Origin: Lachnospiraceae bacterium
Lineage (GTDB): Bacteria; Bacillota; Clostridia; Lachnospirales; Lachnospiraceae
NCBI GenBank assembly: GCA_024699325.1
Contig: JAILPS010000038.1
Span: 20,890 to 84,889, forward strand
Length of the DNA: 64,000 bases
Reading direction: 5' to 3'
This document shows positions 55,629 through 64,000 of the stretch, in pieces. The translations under genes and the position numbers were made by a program. The stretch's first letter is position 1. The number at the start of each line of letters is the position of its first letter. Below the pieces are notes generated by a model. The model made no database searches, was not told where the DNA came from, and saw only the letters and a program-made list of their open reading frames with translations.

Positions 55629-57029
55629 TTATGAACACAGATCTATTATGACCTGCGCGTAAATGCATGCCGCGCTCGTGAGCTCCTCAATCGGAACATT
55701 TTCATCGTTGCCATGCATGTTGTTGACTGTGTCAAACTCGGCCGGGCCGTAAGCCACGCCGTTCTTCAGATTGTGCACATATGTGCCTCCGCCTATCGCC
55801 ACGCAGCGTGCAGGCTTATTCTTGTACATCTCGTAGTCGGCGAGCAGCGTCCTGATAAAGTCGCTGTCGGGGTCCACATAGTGGGGCTTGGTCATGGTTT
55901 TAGACGTAAGCCTGAGGCCATACTTAAGACCGTTCCTCTCAAGCACATCCGCCGTTGTCTCCACGGTTCCGCACACAGGATATCTGCTGTCAAATGTGGC
56001 GCACACCCTGCATCCATCAAGCTCAATCATGTTCAGGGAGATTGTCAGATCTCCTGAAATGTCATCGCTCATTTTAACCCCTGCGCTCTCTCCGAGGTAA
56101 TCGCCGTGCGGGAACATCTCTCCCAGGGCGATGACCGCTCTGTTTGCGTCGCAGTCAGGCTCAATCACACCACAGATGATGCTTATGGCAGCCGTGAGCG
56201 CGTTGTTGGCGCCCTCAGGAAATGCTGCGTGTCCACCCTTACCCTTGACCGCAACTGTTGTCACATCGCCGTCTTGGCTAATCTCAAGCGCCACGCCAAG
56301 ATCCCCGGCCTGCGCTCTCATGCAGTCCACGTCAGAACTGTCAAGACCGCTAATCTTAAACACCGCGTCCTCAGGGATGACATTAAACTTCGTGCCTGAA
56401 GCTATGGCAAGCACCTGGCGTGCGCATGTGTCCGCAAAATCCGCCTCAAAGCTTGACACATAGTGTCCCTTCTCGAGGTTGATTACAGGAAACTCCGCAT
56501 CGGGCGAGAAGGTCATAGGCGCCTCCTTCTCCTTCGCGTAGTAGTAAGCTATGTCTGAGCTTCCACACTCCTCGTCGGTTCCAAGTAAGAGTCTTACTCT
56601 CTTCTTAAGAGGAATGCCCAACTCCTTCACACATCTCATGGCGTAAAATGCTGCCATGGCAGGTCCCTTGTCATCGCATGACCCCCTGCCGTAGAGTCTG
56701 TCCCCAACAACCTTCGGCTCAAACGGACCTGTGACAGTCCAGCCCTCAGGTGTCACGGGAACCACATCGAGATGCGCGAGAATATCCAACTGCGCCTCGT
56801 CGCTTCCCATGTCAATGGCGCCAACATAGTTGTCATAGTTGGTAGTTCTAAAGCCGTAGCCGCGAGCCTTCTCCATGGCAAGCTTAAGCGCCATGTATGG
56901 GCCCTCTCCGTACGGCATATTTTCCCGTGCAGGCATCTTCTCACTGTTGATTCTTATAAGATCACCGATGTCTTTAAGCATTTCATCTCTGTGTGACATT
57001 ATAAATTCAGCAATCTGATCCTTATACAT
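55629..57029 (-). CDS. M20-family dipeptidase (PepV/Sapep type)
   Basis: 466 aa. Metal motifs DILAHLDVVPV, GRGSCDDKGPAMAAFYAM, GTDEECGSSD, PDAEFPVINLEKG and a final YGPAEFDTVNNMHGNDENV, as in PepV-like Mn/Zn dipeptidases, which split Xaa-His and other dipeptides. Its ATG overlaps the ybaB stop by one base (TAATG). The insertion of a peptidase within the dnaX-recR cluster is unusual compared with Bacillus. Confidence 0.92.
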   Translation of the reverse strand: MYKDQIAEFIMSHRDEMLKDIGDLIRINSEKMPARENMPYGEGPYMALKLAMEKARGYGFRTTNYDNYVGAIDMGSDEAQLDILAHLDVVPVTPEGWTVTGPFEPKVVGDRLYGRGSCDDKGPAMAAFYAMRCVKELGIPLKKRVRLLLGTDEECGSSDIAYYYAKEKEAPMTFSPDAEFPVINLEKGHYVSSFEADFADTCARQVLAIASGTKFNVIPEDAVFKISGLDSSDVDCMRAQAGDLGVALEISQDGDVTTVAVKGKGGHAAFPEGANNALTAAISIICGVIEPDCDANRAVIALGEMFPHGDYLGESAGVKMSDDISGDLTISLNMIELDGCRVCATFDSRYPVCGTVETTADVLERNGLKYGLRLTSKTMTKPHYVDPDSDFIRTLLADYEMYKNKPARCVAIGGGTYVHNLKNGVAYGPAEFDTVNNMHGNDENVPIEELTSAACIYAQVIIDLCS

Positions 57030-57379
57030 TACATCAAGCCTCCAATGCCCATGTTGCCCAGGCCGCCTGCAAGCTTGTTCATATTTGCTGTGTTCTCGGC
57101 TTCCATCATTCTTAAAGCCTCGTTGGTTGCGGCAACAATCAAATCCTGTAACATCTCGATATCGTCAGGATCAACCACATCAGGTGCAAGAGTGATTGAC
57201 TGAACCTCCTTCTTGCCGGAGATCACAACCTGCACTGCACCGCCGCCTGCTGTAGCTGTGAAGAGCTTCTCCTCGAATTCCTTCTGCTGCTCCTCCATCT
57301 GCTTCTGCATGCGCTGTGCCTGCTTCATAAGATTGTTCATATTGCCCGGCATACCGCCGCCATATCCACCACGTTTCAT
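57029..57379 (-). CDS. YbaB/EbfC nucleoid-associated protein
   Basis: 116 aa. MPGNMNNLMKQAQRMQKQMEEQQKEFEEK, then the GGGAVQVVISGKKEVQSITLAPDVVDPDDIEMLQDLIVAATNEAL block of the family. DNA-binding nucleoid protein. Between dnaX and recR, as usual, but with the dipeptidase inserted before recR. Confidence 0.96.
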   Translation of the reverse strand: MKRGGYGGGMPGNMNNLMKQAQRMQKQMEEQQKEFEEKLFTATAGGGAVQVVISGKKEVQSITLAPDVVDPDDIEMLQDLIVAATNEALRMMEAENTANMNKLAGGLGNMGIGGLM

Positions 57380-57397
57380 TTTAAATCCTCCTGATAA

Positions 57398-58975
57398 TTA
57401 TTCTTCCATTCCAATATCCACACCTAGCTTGGGAGTGGAAATATTGGAGTCCGCGACGAAATCCTTGTTTGGATTCTCATCCGCGTCACTTTTAACGGTG
57501 AAATGTATTTCTTTATTCAAAGCGCTTGACGCTGCTTTTTCGATAGCACTGAGACGCTCAGGGTCCTCGATAATCTTCGTGTTATATGGTCTTCTGCACA
57601 CGATCAAGAAGCCCAGTCCCTCCCTGTAGGATGGAACTATTCGGTTGTCCGTCTCTGTAAAACATCCCCTGACGCTGCTCATGATGGACCGCCAGTGTTT
57701 CTGAAGCTGCGTTATGTCCGAATGCGTCGCGGGCGATACCCTCACAACCTCTCCAGGCTGGCCGGCCGCCTCCTCGTTAGTCACAGCCGCAGGGTGAAAT
57801 CCCTCAATCTGACCGCTTGCGATGGTCTCCACCGCCTTCTCAAGGGCCGCAATTCTGGCCTTCATGCCGTTATAGTCGGTCTCGCTCTCAGGCCTCATGG
57901 CTCTGATTATGGAAACCTCCAGAAGCGTCCTCTTCTCCGTGGATGTTCTGAGAGAATTCTCAAGGGCAGAGAACATCTCGATATAGTTCATGAGGTTGTC
58001 CCTGCTGACCCTGACGGCATAGTCCTCCAGCTCGCGAAGTGTCTCGACTGTGACGCCTAAATCCTCCGCGCTGACGCTTGAGGTCTGTATCAGCAGGAGA
58101 TTCCTCAAAAACCACACGAAGTCTCCGACGCTCTGCGTTATGTCCCTTCCGGAAAACACCAGCTCCTCCACAATCTTCATGGCGGCGGTGACGTCTAAGT
58201 TGACAATGCTATCGAGAAGCCTTGCAAACACGTCCGTCTCCGTAGCTCCCACAATGTCCAGAACATTCTCATATGTCAGTCTGCTGCCATAGTGGTAGGA
58301 TACGCACTCCTCCAGGATGCTTAAGGCATCTCGCATGGCTCCGTCGGCAGCTCTGGAAATATAGGTCAGAGCCGCAGGCTCCGTCTCAATCCCCTCAGCC
58401 TCGGTAATCTTCTTAAGCTGTGCCTCGATACCTGAGGCGCTGATTCTCTTGAAATCATACCTCTGGCATCTGGACAAGACGGTCACGGGGATTTTGTGGA
58501 CCTCCGTGGTCGCCAGTATGAATATCACATACTCCGGCGGCTCCTCAAGCGTCTTTAAAAGAGCATTGTAGGCGCCCGCCGACAGCATATGAACCTCGTC
58601 GATTATGTAGACTCTGTATTTGCCCTCTGTGGGAGAATATTTAACTTCATCCCTGATTTCACGGATGTTGTCCACACCGTTGTTGGAAGCCGCATCGATC
58701 TCCACCACGTTCATGCTGTTGCCCGCCATTATCGCTTTGCAGGCTTCACATTCGTTGCAGGGGCTTCCGTTTACGGGATGCTCACAGTTTACCGCCCTCG
58801 CAAATATTTTTGCGATTGTGGTCTTACCTGTTCCTCTGGTTCCACAGAAGAGATACGCATGGCCTATTCTGTTGTTGACGACCTGGTTTGTGAGGGTTCT
58901 GACAACTGCTTCCTGTCCCACAACCTCATCAAAACTCTTCGGTCTCCATTTTCTGTATAGCGCTGTATAAGCCAT
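57398..58975 (-). CDS. dnaX: DNA polymerase III gamma/tau subunit
   Basis: 525 aa. Clamp-loader AAA+ core: Walker A GTRGTGKTT, zinc set NCEHPVNGSPCNECEACK, Walker B VYIIDEVHML, SRC motif TVLSRCQRYDF. C-terminal tau part is short. Start MAYTALYRKWRPKSFDEVVGQ, the usual dnaX beginning. Heads the dnaX-ybaB-dipeptidase-recR run; 44 nt after pfkA. Confidence 0.97.
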   Translation of the reverse strand: MAYTALYRKWRPKSFDEVVGQEAVVRTLTNQVVNNRIGHAYLFCGTRGTGKTTIAKIFARAVNCEHPVNGSPCNECEACKAIMAGNSMNVVEIDAASNNGVDNIREIRDEVKYSPTEGKYRVYIIDEVHMLSAGAYNALLKTLEEPPEYVIFILATTEVHKIPVTVLSRCQRYDFKRISASGIEAQLKKITEAEGIETEPAALTYISRAADGAMRDALSILEECVSYHYGSRLTYENVLDIVGATETDVFARLLDSIVNLDVTAAMKIVEELVFSGRDITQSVGDFVWFLRNLLLIQTSSVSAEDLGVTVETLRELEDYAVRVSRDNLMNYIEMFSALENSLRTSTEKRTLLEVSIIRAMRPESETDYNGMKARIAALEKAVETIASGQIEGFHPAAVTNEEAAGQPGEVVRVSPATHSDITQLQKHWRSIMSSVRGCFTETDNRIVPSYREGLGFLIVCRRPYNTKIIEDPERLSAIEKAASSALNKEIHFTVKSDADENPNKDFVADSNISTPKLGVDIGMEE

Positions 58976-59019
58976 CTGTTCACTCCCCGATTAGATGTCA
59001 GCTATTCATGAATCTGACA

Positions 59020-60093
59020 TCAGTCTCCAAAGCTGATACCAACAGCCTTGGCCTCTCTGATAATGCTTGACTCAGGATCCACCATCTTAAGCTTGCCGGC
59101 GATCTCTGAAAGCGGCACCTTCACAACCTCGTTGTCCCTCATGGCTGCAAGGAAACCGTATTCCTTGTTCAGAATCATGAGGCCTGCCGCTGCGCCAAGT
59201 CTGGTTGAGAGCACTCTGTCGTATGGACATGGAGCTCCGCCCCTCTGCATGTGTCCCGGAACCGTAACTCTGACCTCCTGGCCTGTGATCTCCTGGATCT
59301 TGGCGCCAATCTCGTATGAAACAGAAGGATACTCCCTGCTGGCCACCTTCTGCTTGTATTCCTTCTTCTTAAGGGCTGCATCCTCGCGGCTGATGGCACC
59401 CTCTGCCACAGCGATGATAGAGAAGCGCTTGCCCTCTCTGGTTCTCTGGTCGAGGGCCTTGCAGACCTTGTTAATGTCATATGGAATCTCTGGAAGAAGG
59501 ATGATGTCAGCTCCGCCCGCCATACCTGCGTGCAGTGTGAGCCATCCAACCTTATGTCCCATAATCTCCACAATAAAAACTCTTCCGTGGCTGGCTGCAG
59601 TTGTGTGGATGCAGTCGATTGCGTTGGTCGCGATGTCCACCGCACTCTGGAAGCCAAATGTCATATCCGTGCCCCACAGATCGTTGTCGATGGTTTTGGG
59701 AAGTCCCACCACGTTAAGTCCCTCCTCTGAGAGAAGGTTTGAGGTCTTCTGGCTTCCGTTGCCTCCTAAGACAACCAAGCAGTCCAGATTACATCTCTTG
59801 TAGGTCTTCTTCATAAGATCAACCTTATCGTTTCCGTCCGCATCCGGAACTCCCATAAGCTTAAACGGCTGTCTGCTCGTTCCAAGCATTGTTCCGCCCT
59901 CTGTGAGAATTCCCGAAAAATCCGATGGCTTCATGACCTTATAATTGCCGTACATAAGTCCCTTGTAGCCGTCGAGGAAGCCGATAATCTCCACGTCCTC
60001 ATCGGAATTATATAATGTTTTGGCAACACCTCTCATAGTTGCATTTAAACTCTGACAATCTCCACCGCTCGTAAGCATACCAACTCTTAACAT
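59020..60093 (-). CDS. pfkA: 6-phosphofructokinase, mixed-signature (ATP/PPi) group
   Basis: 357 aa. TSGGDCQSLNATMRG at the start, GGNGSQKTSN at 110-114 and on, PKTIDND at 132-138, GHMQRGGAP. Classical ATP enzymes have GGDGS and PGTIDND; PPi enzymes GGDDS and PKTIDND. Here Gly113 (ATP-like) goes with Lys133 (PPi-like), and the usual Mg-binding Asp is Asn112. The phosphoryl donor is therefore uncertain. Commits fructose-6-phosphate to glycolysis. Ribosome binding site CAGGAGG before the ATG. Confidence 0.92.
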   Translation of the reverse strand: MLRVGMLTSGGDCQSLNATMRGVAKTLYNSDEDVEIIGFLDGYKGLMYGNYKVMKPSDFSGILTEGGTMLGTSRQPFKLMGVPDADGNDKVDLMKKTYKRCNLDCLVVLGGNGSQKTSNLLSEEGLNVVGLPKTIDNDLWGTDMTFGFQSAVDIATNAIDCIHTTAASHGRVFIVEIMGHKVGWLTLHAGMAGGADIILLPEIPYDINKVCKALDQRTREGKRFSIIAVAEGAISREDAALKKKEYKQKVASREYPSVSYEIGAKIQEITGQEVRVTVPGHMQRGGAPCPYDRVLSTRLGAAAGLMILNKEYGFLAAMRDNEVVKVPLSEIAGKLKMVDPESSIIREAKAVGISFGD

Positions 60094-60212
60094 GCTTTAA
60101 TCCTCCTGTTTGATATATTTTATTCACGTTCTATGGAAAACGCAAAGTTTCCCACGATAGAATCTAATTAAGTATACACTATCTCAACTCAAAATACCAC
60201 CACAAATTTATG

Positions 60213-60241
60213 TTGACACCGAAAAGTTTTTCATTTATATT
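60213..60241 (+). promoter_or_regulatory. Promoter of the SRP RNA gene
   Basis: Consensus TTGACA (60213-60218), 17-nt spacer, TATATT (60236-60241); predicted start of RNA near 60248. Confidence 0.8.
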
Positions 60242-60247
60242 AGTTAC

Positions 60248-60495
60248 TGCGCAGCCGGGGAGATAGCGGTGCCCTGTACCTGCAATCCGCTACAGCAGGG
60301 GTGATCTTCCGCCTCGGGGTTGTTTTCCGGTGAGGCTGCCCAGAATAAGTGATGTTGACGTTTGAGTCTTGCGCAACGTGGACCTGCGAACCATGTCAGG
60401 TCGGGAACGAAGCAGCATTAAGCAGTGCTCCGCGTGTGCCGTGAGGTCGCTTGAGCCGAGTCGGCTGTTCTGGTAACGCTCGTTGGAACGCCACA
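60248..60495 (+). ncRNA. ffs: Signal recognition particle RNA, large (Bacillus-type, with Alu domain)
   Basis: About 248 nt. The Alu-domain strings GGGGAGATAGCGGTGCCCTG and CCTGCAATCCGCTA are seen at the 5' end and TGATGTTGACGTTTGAGTC then GCGCAACG follow. The S-domain helix 8 reads GTCAGGTCGGGAACGAAGCAGCA: the GGAA tetraloop is kept while its closing pair is G-C rather than the usual C-G (compensated). 3' end (TAACGCTCGTTGGAACGCC) is like other Firmicute scRNA. Exact ends are estimated. With Ffh it targets membrane and secreted proteins. Confidence 0.92.
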
Positions 60496-60498
60496 AAG

Positions 60499-60552
60499 CG
60501 GAGGGCGCATCCAAAATGATGAAACTCACCATTTTGGATGCGCCCTTTTCTT
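60499..60552. terminator. Terminator after SRP RNA (also fits pepF)
   Basis: GGGCGCATCCAAAAT (60503-60517) pairs with ATTTTGGATGCGCCC (60531-60545) and is followed by TTTTCTT; a perfect 15-bp stem. Confidence 0.92.
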
Positions 60553-60556
60553 ATGC

Positions 60557-62356
60557 CTATTTTCCTAACTGTTCAAGTGTCTTCTCAGCATCCTCGATTA
60601 TGCTCTCAAACTTCTTAAGTGCAGCCTCGATAGGTGCCGGCGTGTTTAAATCAACTCCCGCGTGCTTAAGCTCGTCGATTGGATATGCACTGCTTCCCAT
60701 GGACAAAAACTCTCTGTACTTCTTCACAGCGCTCTCGCCCTCTGTAAGTATCTTCTCGCTGAGCGCGACCGCAGTTGAATAGCCTGTCGCGTACACATAC
60801 ACGTAGAATGGTCTGTAGAAATGTGGAATTCTGGCCCACTCATACTGTATCTCCTCGTCAACCACCATGTCAGGTCCGAAGTAGTCAGACACCAGCTTCT
60901 TGTAGAGACTGTTGCAAAAGTCAGGATTTACAGCCTCGCCTCTCTCGCTGGCTAGGTGAACCTCCCTCTCAAACTCCGCAAACATGGTCTGGCGGTAAAC
61001 CGTTCCCTTGAAGCCCTCCATATATTGATTGAGAATATATAATCTCTTCTTAGGGTCGGTCTCCTTCTCAAGAAGCTGCGCCGTAAGCAGGTTTTCGTTC
61101 ACGGTTGATGCGACCTCTGCCACAAACATGGTGTAGTCCGAATACTGCGGCGGCTGATGTTTGCATGTGTGATACGTGTGCATGGAGTGACCCATCTCGT
61201 GCACAAGCGTTGACACGCTGTCAAGTGTGCCTGAGAAATTCAGCAGAATGTATGGCGATGTGTCATAACCTCCTGCAGAGTATGCGCCGCCCCTCTTGCC
61301 CTTGTTTGGATATACGTCGATCCAGCGCTCCTTAACCGCCCTCTTAACCACATCCACATAGTCGCTTCCAAGGGGAGCAACCGCAGAGTAGAGCATGTCG
61401 CAGGCCTCCTCGTAGGTGTATTTCGCGTCTATCTCGTCCACGAGCGGAGCGTACACATCCCAGAAATGCAGCTCGTCCACTCCAAGCATTCTCTTCCTCA
61501 GCGCCACATACCTGTACATGACGTCCATGTGTTTTCTCACGGTCTCGATAAGGTTGTCATAGACTGACACAGGAATGTTTGTGACTCCGAGGCTCATGTG
61601 TCTTGAGGATTCGTACTGTCTGGTCTTAGCCTCCACTCCCATCGCCTTAACTGCGCCAGACAAACTGGCCGCAAATGTGTTTATGTGCTCCTTATATGTC
61701 TTGTAATAGCTCTTAAATGCGTTCTCTCTTAGCACTCTGTCCTTGCTCATCTGAAGCGGCACGAAGTTGGCGCCGCTAAGTTCCACGTTATTGCCTTCCC
61801 CGTCCTTTGCGCTGTCAAATGTGAGGTCCGCATCCATGAGCTGGTTTGCGATATTCTTAGGCGCCCCAAAAACCTCTGACATGGAGGCTAAGAGTTTCTC
61901 CTCCTGCTTGCTTAAACAGTGCGCCTTACTTCTAATCAGATCGTTAAACTTAAATGCAAACTCTGCCATTACAGGGTCTGCGGCAATCTCCTTAAGCTTC
62001 TCCTCGGGAAGCGCCAGTATCTCAGGCTCGGCAAATGCAAGCTTTGCCCCTATACCTGCCCAGGCGGCAAATATTTTCGCATACATGCTCTGACCCTTCG
62101 GATTCCTCACATCCTCGTCGTGGCGAAGCATGGCATATTCGCTGAGCTTGTTGAGCTTTCTCTCGCAAAGTGTCTGTGTGTCGTAGAATTTTCTGATGGT
62201 TTTGGCATCTGAGAGTTTCCCCTCAAAAGCTGTGATTGCCTGAAGGTCTTCGTCAATCTCAGACATCTCCTTCTCCCAGGCCTCATCATCTGCATAGATG
62301 CCTGTCAGATCCCACATAAAATTCTTGTCCAGTTCGCTTCTCTCTTTAAGTTCCAT
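60557..62356 (-). CDS. pepF: Oligoendopeptidase F
   Basis: 599 aa from the ATG at 62356 (GGGAGG 5 nt before it; an in-frame TTG at 62368 overlaps that site). M3-family zinc peptidase with LVHEMGHSMHT (HExxH) and a downstream Glu in the FVAEVASTVNENLL block. Cytoplasmic, cuts short peptides. No promoter is visible between it and the terminator of the preceding gene at 62375-62396, so expression may need readthrough or an internal promoter. Confidence 0.95.
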   Translation of the reverse strand: MELKERSELDKNFMWDLTGIYADDEAWEKEMSEIDEDLQAITAFEGKLSDAKTIRKFYDTQTLCERKLNKLSEYAMLRHDEDVRNPKGQSMYAKIFAAWAGIGAKLAFAEPEILALPEEKLKEIAADPVMAEFAFKFNDLIRSKAHCLSKQEEKLLASMSEVFGAPKNIANQLMDADLTFDSAKDGEGNNVELSGANFVPLQMSKDRVLRENAFKSYYKTYKEHINTFAASLSGAVKAMGVEAKTRQYESSRHMSLGVTNIPVSVYDNLIETVRKHMDVMYRYVALRKRMLGVDELHFWDVYAPLVDEIDAKYTYEEACDMLYSAVAPLGSDYVDVVKRAVKERWIDVYPNKGKRGGAYSAGGYDTSPYILLNFSGTLDSVSTLVHEMGHSMHTYHTCKHQPPQYSDYTMFVAEVASTVNENLLTAQLLEKETDPKKRLYILNQYMEGFKGTVYRQTMFAEFEREVHLASERGEAVNPDFCNSLYKKLVSDYFGPDMVVDEEIQYEWARIPHFYRPFYVYVYATGYSTAVALSEKILTEGESAVKKYREFLSMGSSAYPIDELKHAGVDLNTPAPIEAALKKFESIIEDAEKTLEQLGK

Positions 62357-62364
62357 ATTACCTC

Positions 62365-62397
62365 CCAATAAAACAGCCCACCATATTCTGGTGGGCT
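62365..62397 (-). terminator. Terminator of the exported TTE-repeat protein, upstream of pepF
   Basis: AGCCCACCA-GAATA-TGGTGGGCT on the minus strand (62375-62396), followed by GTTTTATT. The U-run ends 4 nt before the GGGAGG of pepF. Confidence 0.82.
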
Positions 62398-62406
62398 GGT
62401 ACTATA

Positions 62407-63282
62407 CTATCGTCTCTTCATGTACATAATGCCGACACCGACTAACGCTCCGAGAAGGATTACTGCGAACACAATAATGATGATGGTCTTAACCATACCG
62501 TTGTCACTGCTCTCCTGCTGTGGATTGACCATTCCACCGTTTTCAGGTGGTGCTGGAGGTGTCTCGCCATCATTCATCTGCTGTCCGCCAGGGCCTACCT
62601 GAGGCTGTGTACCATCCTCGATTGCAAGTGTTGTAGCTGCCTCTGTTGTAGGAGCCTCTGTTGTAGGTGCCTCTGTTGTTGGCTCCTCAGTTGTCTCCTC
62701 CTCTGTGATTGCCTCAACTCCAGGGATCTCGACATATGAGATGTAGAGGTCAAACTCTATGCGGTCAAGATGCTGCATAGCGTAAGTTCTTGTAGCTGCA
62801 TCACCAAACTGATCCTTGAAATCATAGATAATAGAATGTGATGCATCTTTAGGAATGTTAGTTCCAGCATCCACAGAACTGTAATCTGCAAGCGCTATTC
62901 CATCATAGTCCGTACCATAAACAACTATATTCTTCATGGTAATATCAAACTGAATATCTTTGATTGAAGAATATTCTCCATAATAACCAAAATAGATGGC
63001 AGTCATCTTACATACATCATCAGTAAGCGCAAATGCATCTGCAGCCGGCTTGAGAACAACATGCTGCTCAGTCTGATACTGAGGGTTCTCAAAAACACCG
63101 TCATTCATCCACTTAAACGCATTCTCTGCAGAATTATCATTCTGAACCACTATCTGAATAGCTACTCCAGAAACCTCCTGTCCTTCCTCATATGCATCAG
63201 CAAATGCAACTACCGATGAAAGCATCATCATGGTAGCGGCCATAACCACTGCTGATGTCTTCTTAAAAAGTTTTCCAAACAT
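62407..63282 (-). CDS. Exported protein with TTEAP linker and C-terminal membrane anchor
   Basis: 291 aa. Signal peptide (KLFKKTSAVVMAATMMMLSSVVAFADA), an extracytoplasmic domain of about 150 residues that is mostly beta (VAIQIVVQNDNSAENAFKWM; IQFDITMKNIVVYGTDYDGIALADYS), a TTEEPTTEAPTTEAP linker (about 200-225), a Pro/Gly/Gln-rich stretch, and a final membrane segment (TIIIIVFAVILLGALVGVGIMY) with a KRR tail. No LPxTG. The domain is carbohydrate-binding-like in its beta composition only, so this is a guess; function unknown. Confidence 0.8.
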   Translation of the reverse strand: MFGKLFKKTSAVVMAATMMMLSSVVAFADAYEEGQEVSGVAIQIVVQNDNSAENAFKWMNDGVFENPQYQTEQHVVLKPAADAFALTDDVCKMTAIYFGYYGEYSSIKDIQFDITMKNIVVYGTDYDGIALADYSSVDAGTNIPKDASHSIIYDFKDQFGDAATRTYAMQHLDRIEFDLYISYVEIPGVEAITEEETTEEPTTEAPTTEAPTTEAATTLAIEDGTQPQVGPGGQQMNDGETPPAPPENGGMVNPQQESSDNGMVKTIIIIVFAVILLGALVGVGIMYMKRR

Positions 63283-63319
63283 AATCTTTCCTCCGTGATT
63301 AGCGAAATACTAATAACTT

Positions 63320-63349
63320 ATTATATATGTCCATCCGTCAAAATGTCAA
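63320..63349 (-). promoter_or_regulatory. Promoter of the TTEAP exported protein
   Basis: Consensus TTGACA (63344-63349), 18-nt spacer, perfect TATAAT (63320-63325). Confidence 0.65.
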
Positions 63350-63375
63350 CGAGTTTTCATTTTTATTATAATTGC

Positions 63376-63404
63376 TTGAATTATTTTTTATAGTATGCTA
63401 AAAC
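63376..63404 (+). promoter_or_regulatory. Promoter of the 119-aa membrane protein
   Basis: TTGAAT (63376-63381), 17-nt spacer, TAAAAC (63399-63404) preceded by TGC (extended -10). The -10 is poor. Confidence 0.45.
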
Positions 63405-63485
63405 GAATGTAGGTTTCTTATAACCGGCATTCAAACTCAGTCCTTCATGCTCTGAGCACATGGCATTAAGCCGAAGGGAGCTATT

Positions 63486-63845
63486 ATGAAGAAGCGAATA
63501 AACAATTATAAATCCTACATTGACAGAATAATCGAGGCTAATTCCCCCGACACTGACTATCAAAGCGTCATTAAGGAGCACCTAATCCAGCTGGAATTTT
63601 TCATGCACGAGCGCCTCATACACCTCATAGTCACGGTTTTGTTTGCGCTTATGGAGGTCATAGTTTTAGGGCTGGTTCTCACTCAGGAGTCCATATTCAT
63701 AGCGCTTCTGTTTCTGCTCATCCTGGTTCTTCTCGTGCCCTACGTCATGCACTACTATCTTCTTGAAAACAGCGTGCAGTATATGTACGAGCAGTATGAC
63801 AGGCTCCTGGAGCTCTCAGGCACCAGGGCATTTAAAAACGAATAG
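63486..63845 (+). CDS. Small two-span membrane protein, unknown
   Basis: 119 aa. A charged N-terminal helix (KSYIDRIIEANSPDTDYQSVIKEHLIQLEFFMHERL), two adjacent membrane segments (about 45-64 and 70-93) and a short Tyr-rich tail. GAAGGGAG precedes the ATG. No family recognised; single-gene unit between a candidate promoter and a terminator. Confidence 0.75.
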   Translation: MKKRINNYKSYIDRIIEANSPDTDYQSVIKEHLIQLEFFMHERLIHLIVTVLFALMEVIVLGLVLTQESIFIALLFLLILVLLVPYVMHYYLLENSVQYMYEQYDRLLELSGTRAFKNE

Positions 63846-63912
63846 TTAAACCAACCCGTACACCTTACGAACAATCAAAAAGTACGATAAACAGACGATT
63901 TTGCTATACAAA

Positions 63913-63959
63913 ACAGATGACAGCCTCAATTACATTTTGAAGCTGTCATCTCTTTTTAT
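63913..63959 (+). terminator. Terminator of the 119-aa membrane protein
   Basis: AGATGACAGC pairs with GCTGTCATCT (63915-63951) around an inner TCAA/TTGA pair, followed by a T-run. Beyond it, up to the window end, nothing is recognised. Confidence 0.85.
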
Positions 63960-64000
63960 ATTGCAAAGCTGTTAGGAATATCCTCACTATGAATATTCAG

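Overview
The window reads as a chromosomal segment of a Lachnospiraceae-type Firmicute (gut Clostridia). The pointers are SpoVG, a DnaD/DnaI-type helicase loader pair, a large Bacillus-type SRP RNA, the GlgC plus GlgD pair, a butyrate kinase/phosphotransbutyrylase pair (so probably a butyrate producer of the Coprococcus/Butyrivibrio kind), TTEEE/TTAAE-rich linkers on exported proteins, and strong AGGAGG ribosome binding sites. The species is inferred, not shown. I see no rRNA, tRNA, CRISPR array, transposase or phage gene.

Left part (1-14.3 kb): surface-glycan and signalling genes. A truncated exported protein lies at the edge. It is followed by a nucleotide-sugar dehydrogenase fused behind an XRE-type DNA-binding domain, whose promoter is flanked by two arms of a perfect 15-nt inverted repeat. 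A converging operon encodes a signal-peptidase-like protein and a Wzt/Wzm polysaccharide ABC exporter. A plus-strand operon encodes a PlsC-type acyltransferase, a GT8 glycosyltransferase and a GT8-PlsC fusion. A minus-strand operon combines a (p)ppGpp synthetase-like protein, a cytoplasmic sugar-binding/GGDEF protein and a bifunctional fucokinase/GDP-fucose pyrophosphorylase; all three are expected to use GTP.

Middle part (14.3-34.2 kb): a small hypothetical, a TTEEE-repeat lipoprotein, a 39-aa protein with its own promoter and terminator, and a membrane-protein/metallophosphoesterase pair. Then comes a housekeeping run on the minus strand (pth, mfd, a foldase-like lipoprotein, ileS, glgP) and the operon glgC-glgD-spoVG. 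Glycogen synthesis (glgC, glgD) and breakdown (glgP) are therefore both encoded here.

Right part (34.4-64 kb): murC-dnaD-dnaI-prs on the plus strand; a YhaN/SbcC-like membrane ATPase with a SbcD-like partner that has lost most metal-binding residues; asnS and a small membrane protein; ptb-buk (butyrate); a family-2 glycosyltransferase with a large membrane-anchored protein; signal peptidase I; then a replication/recombination cluster reading dnaX, ybaB, an M20 dipeptidase, recR, a very acidic repeat protein and cvpA. pfkA lies upstream of this cluster. The SRP RNA gene, pepF, an exported TTE-repeat protein and a small membrane protein finish the window.

The least explained pieces are the HTH-dehydrogenase with its paired operator-like arms, the three-enzyme alarmone/c-di-GMP/fucose operon, the GT8-PlsC fusion operon, and the dead SbcD-like protein beside an apparently intact membrane SbcC-like ATPase.
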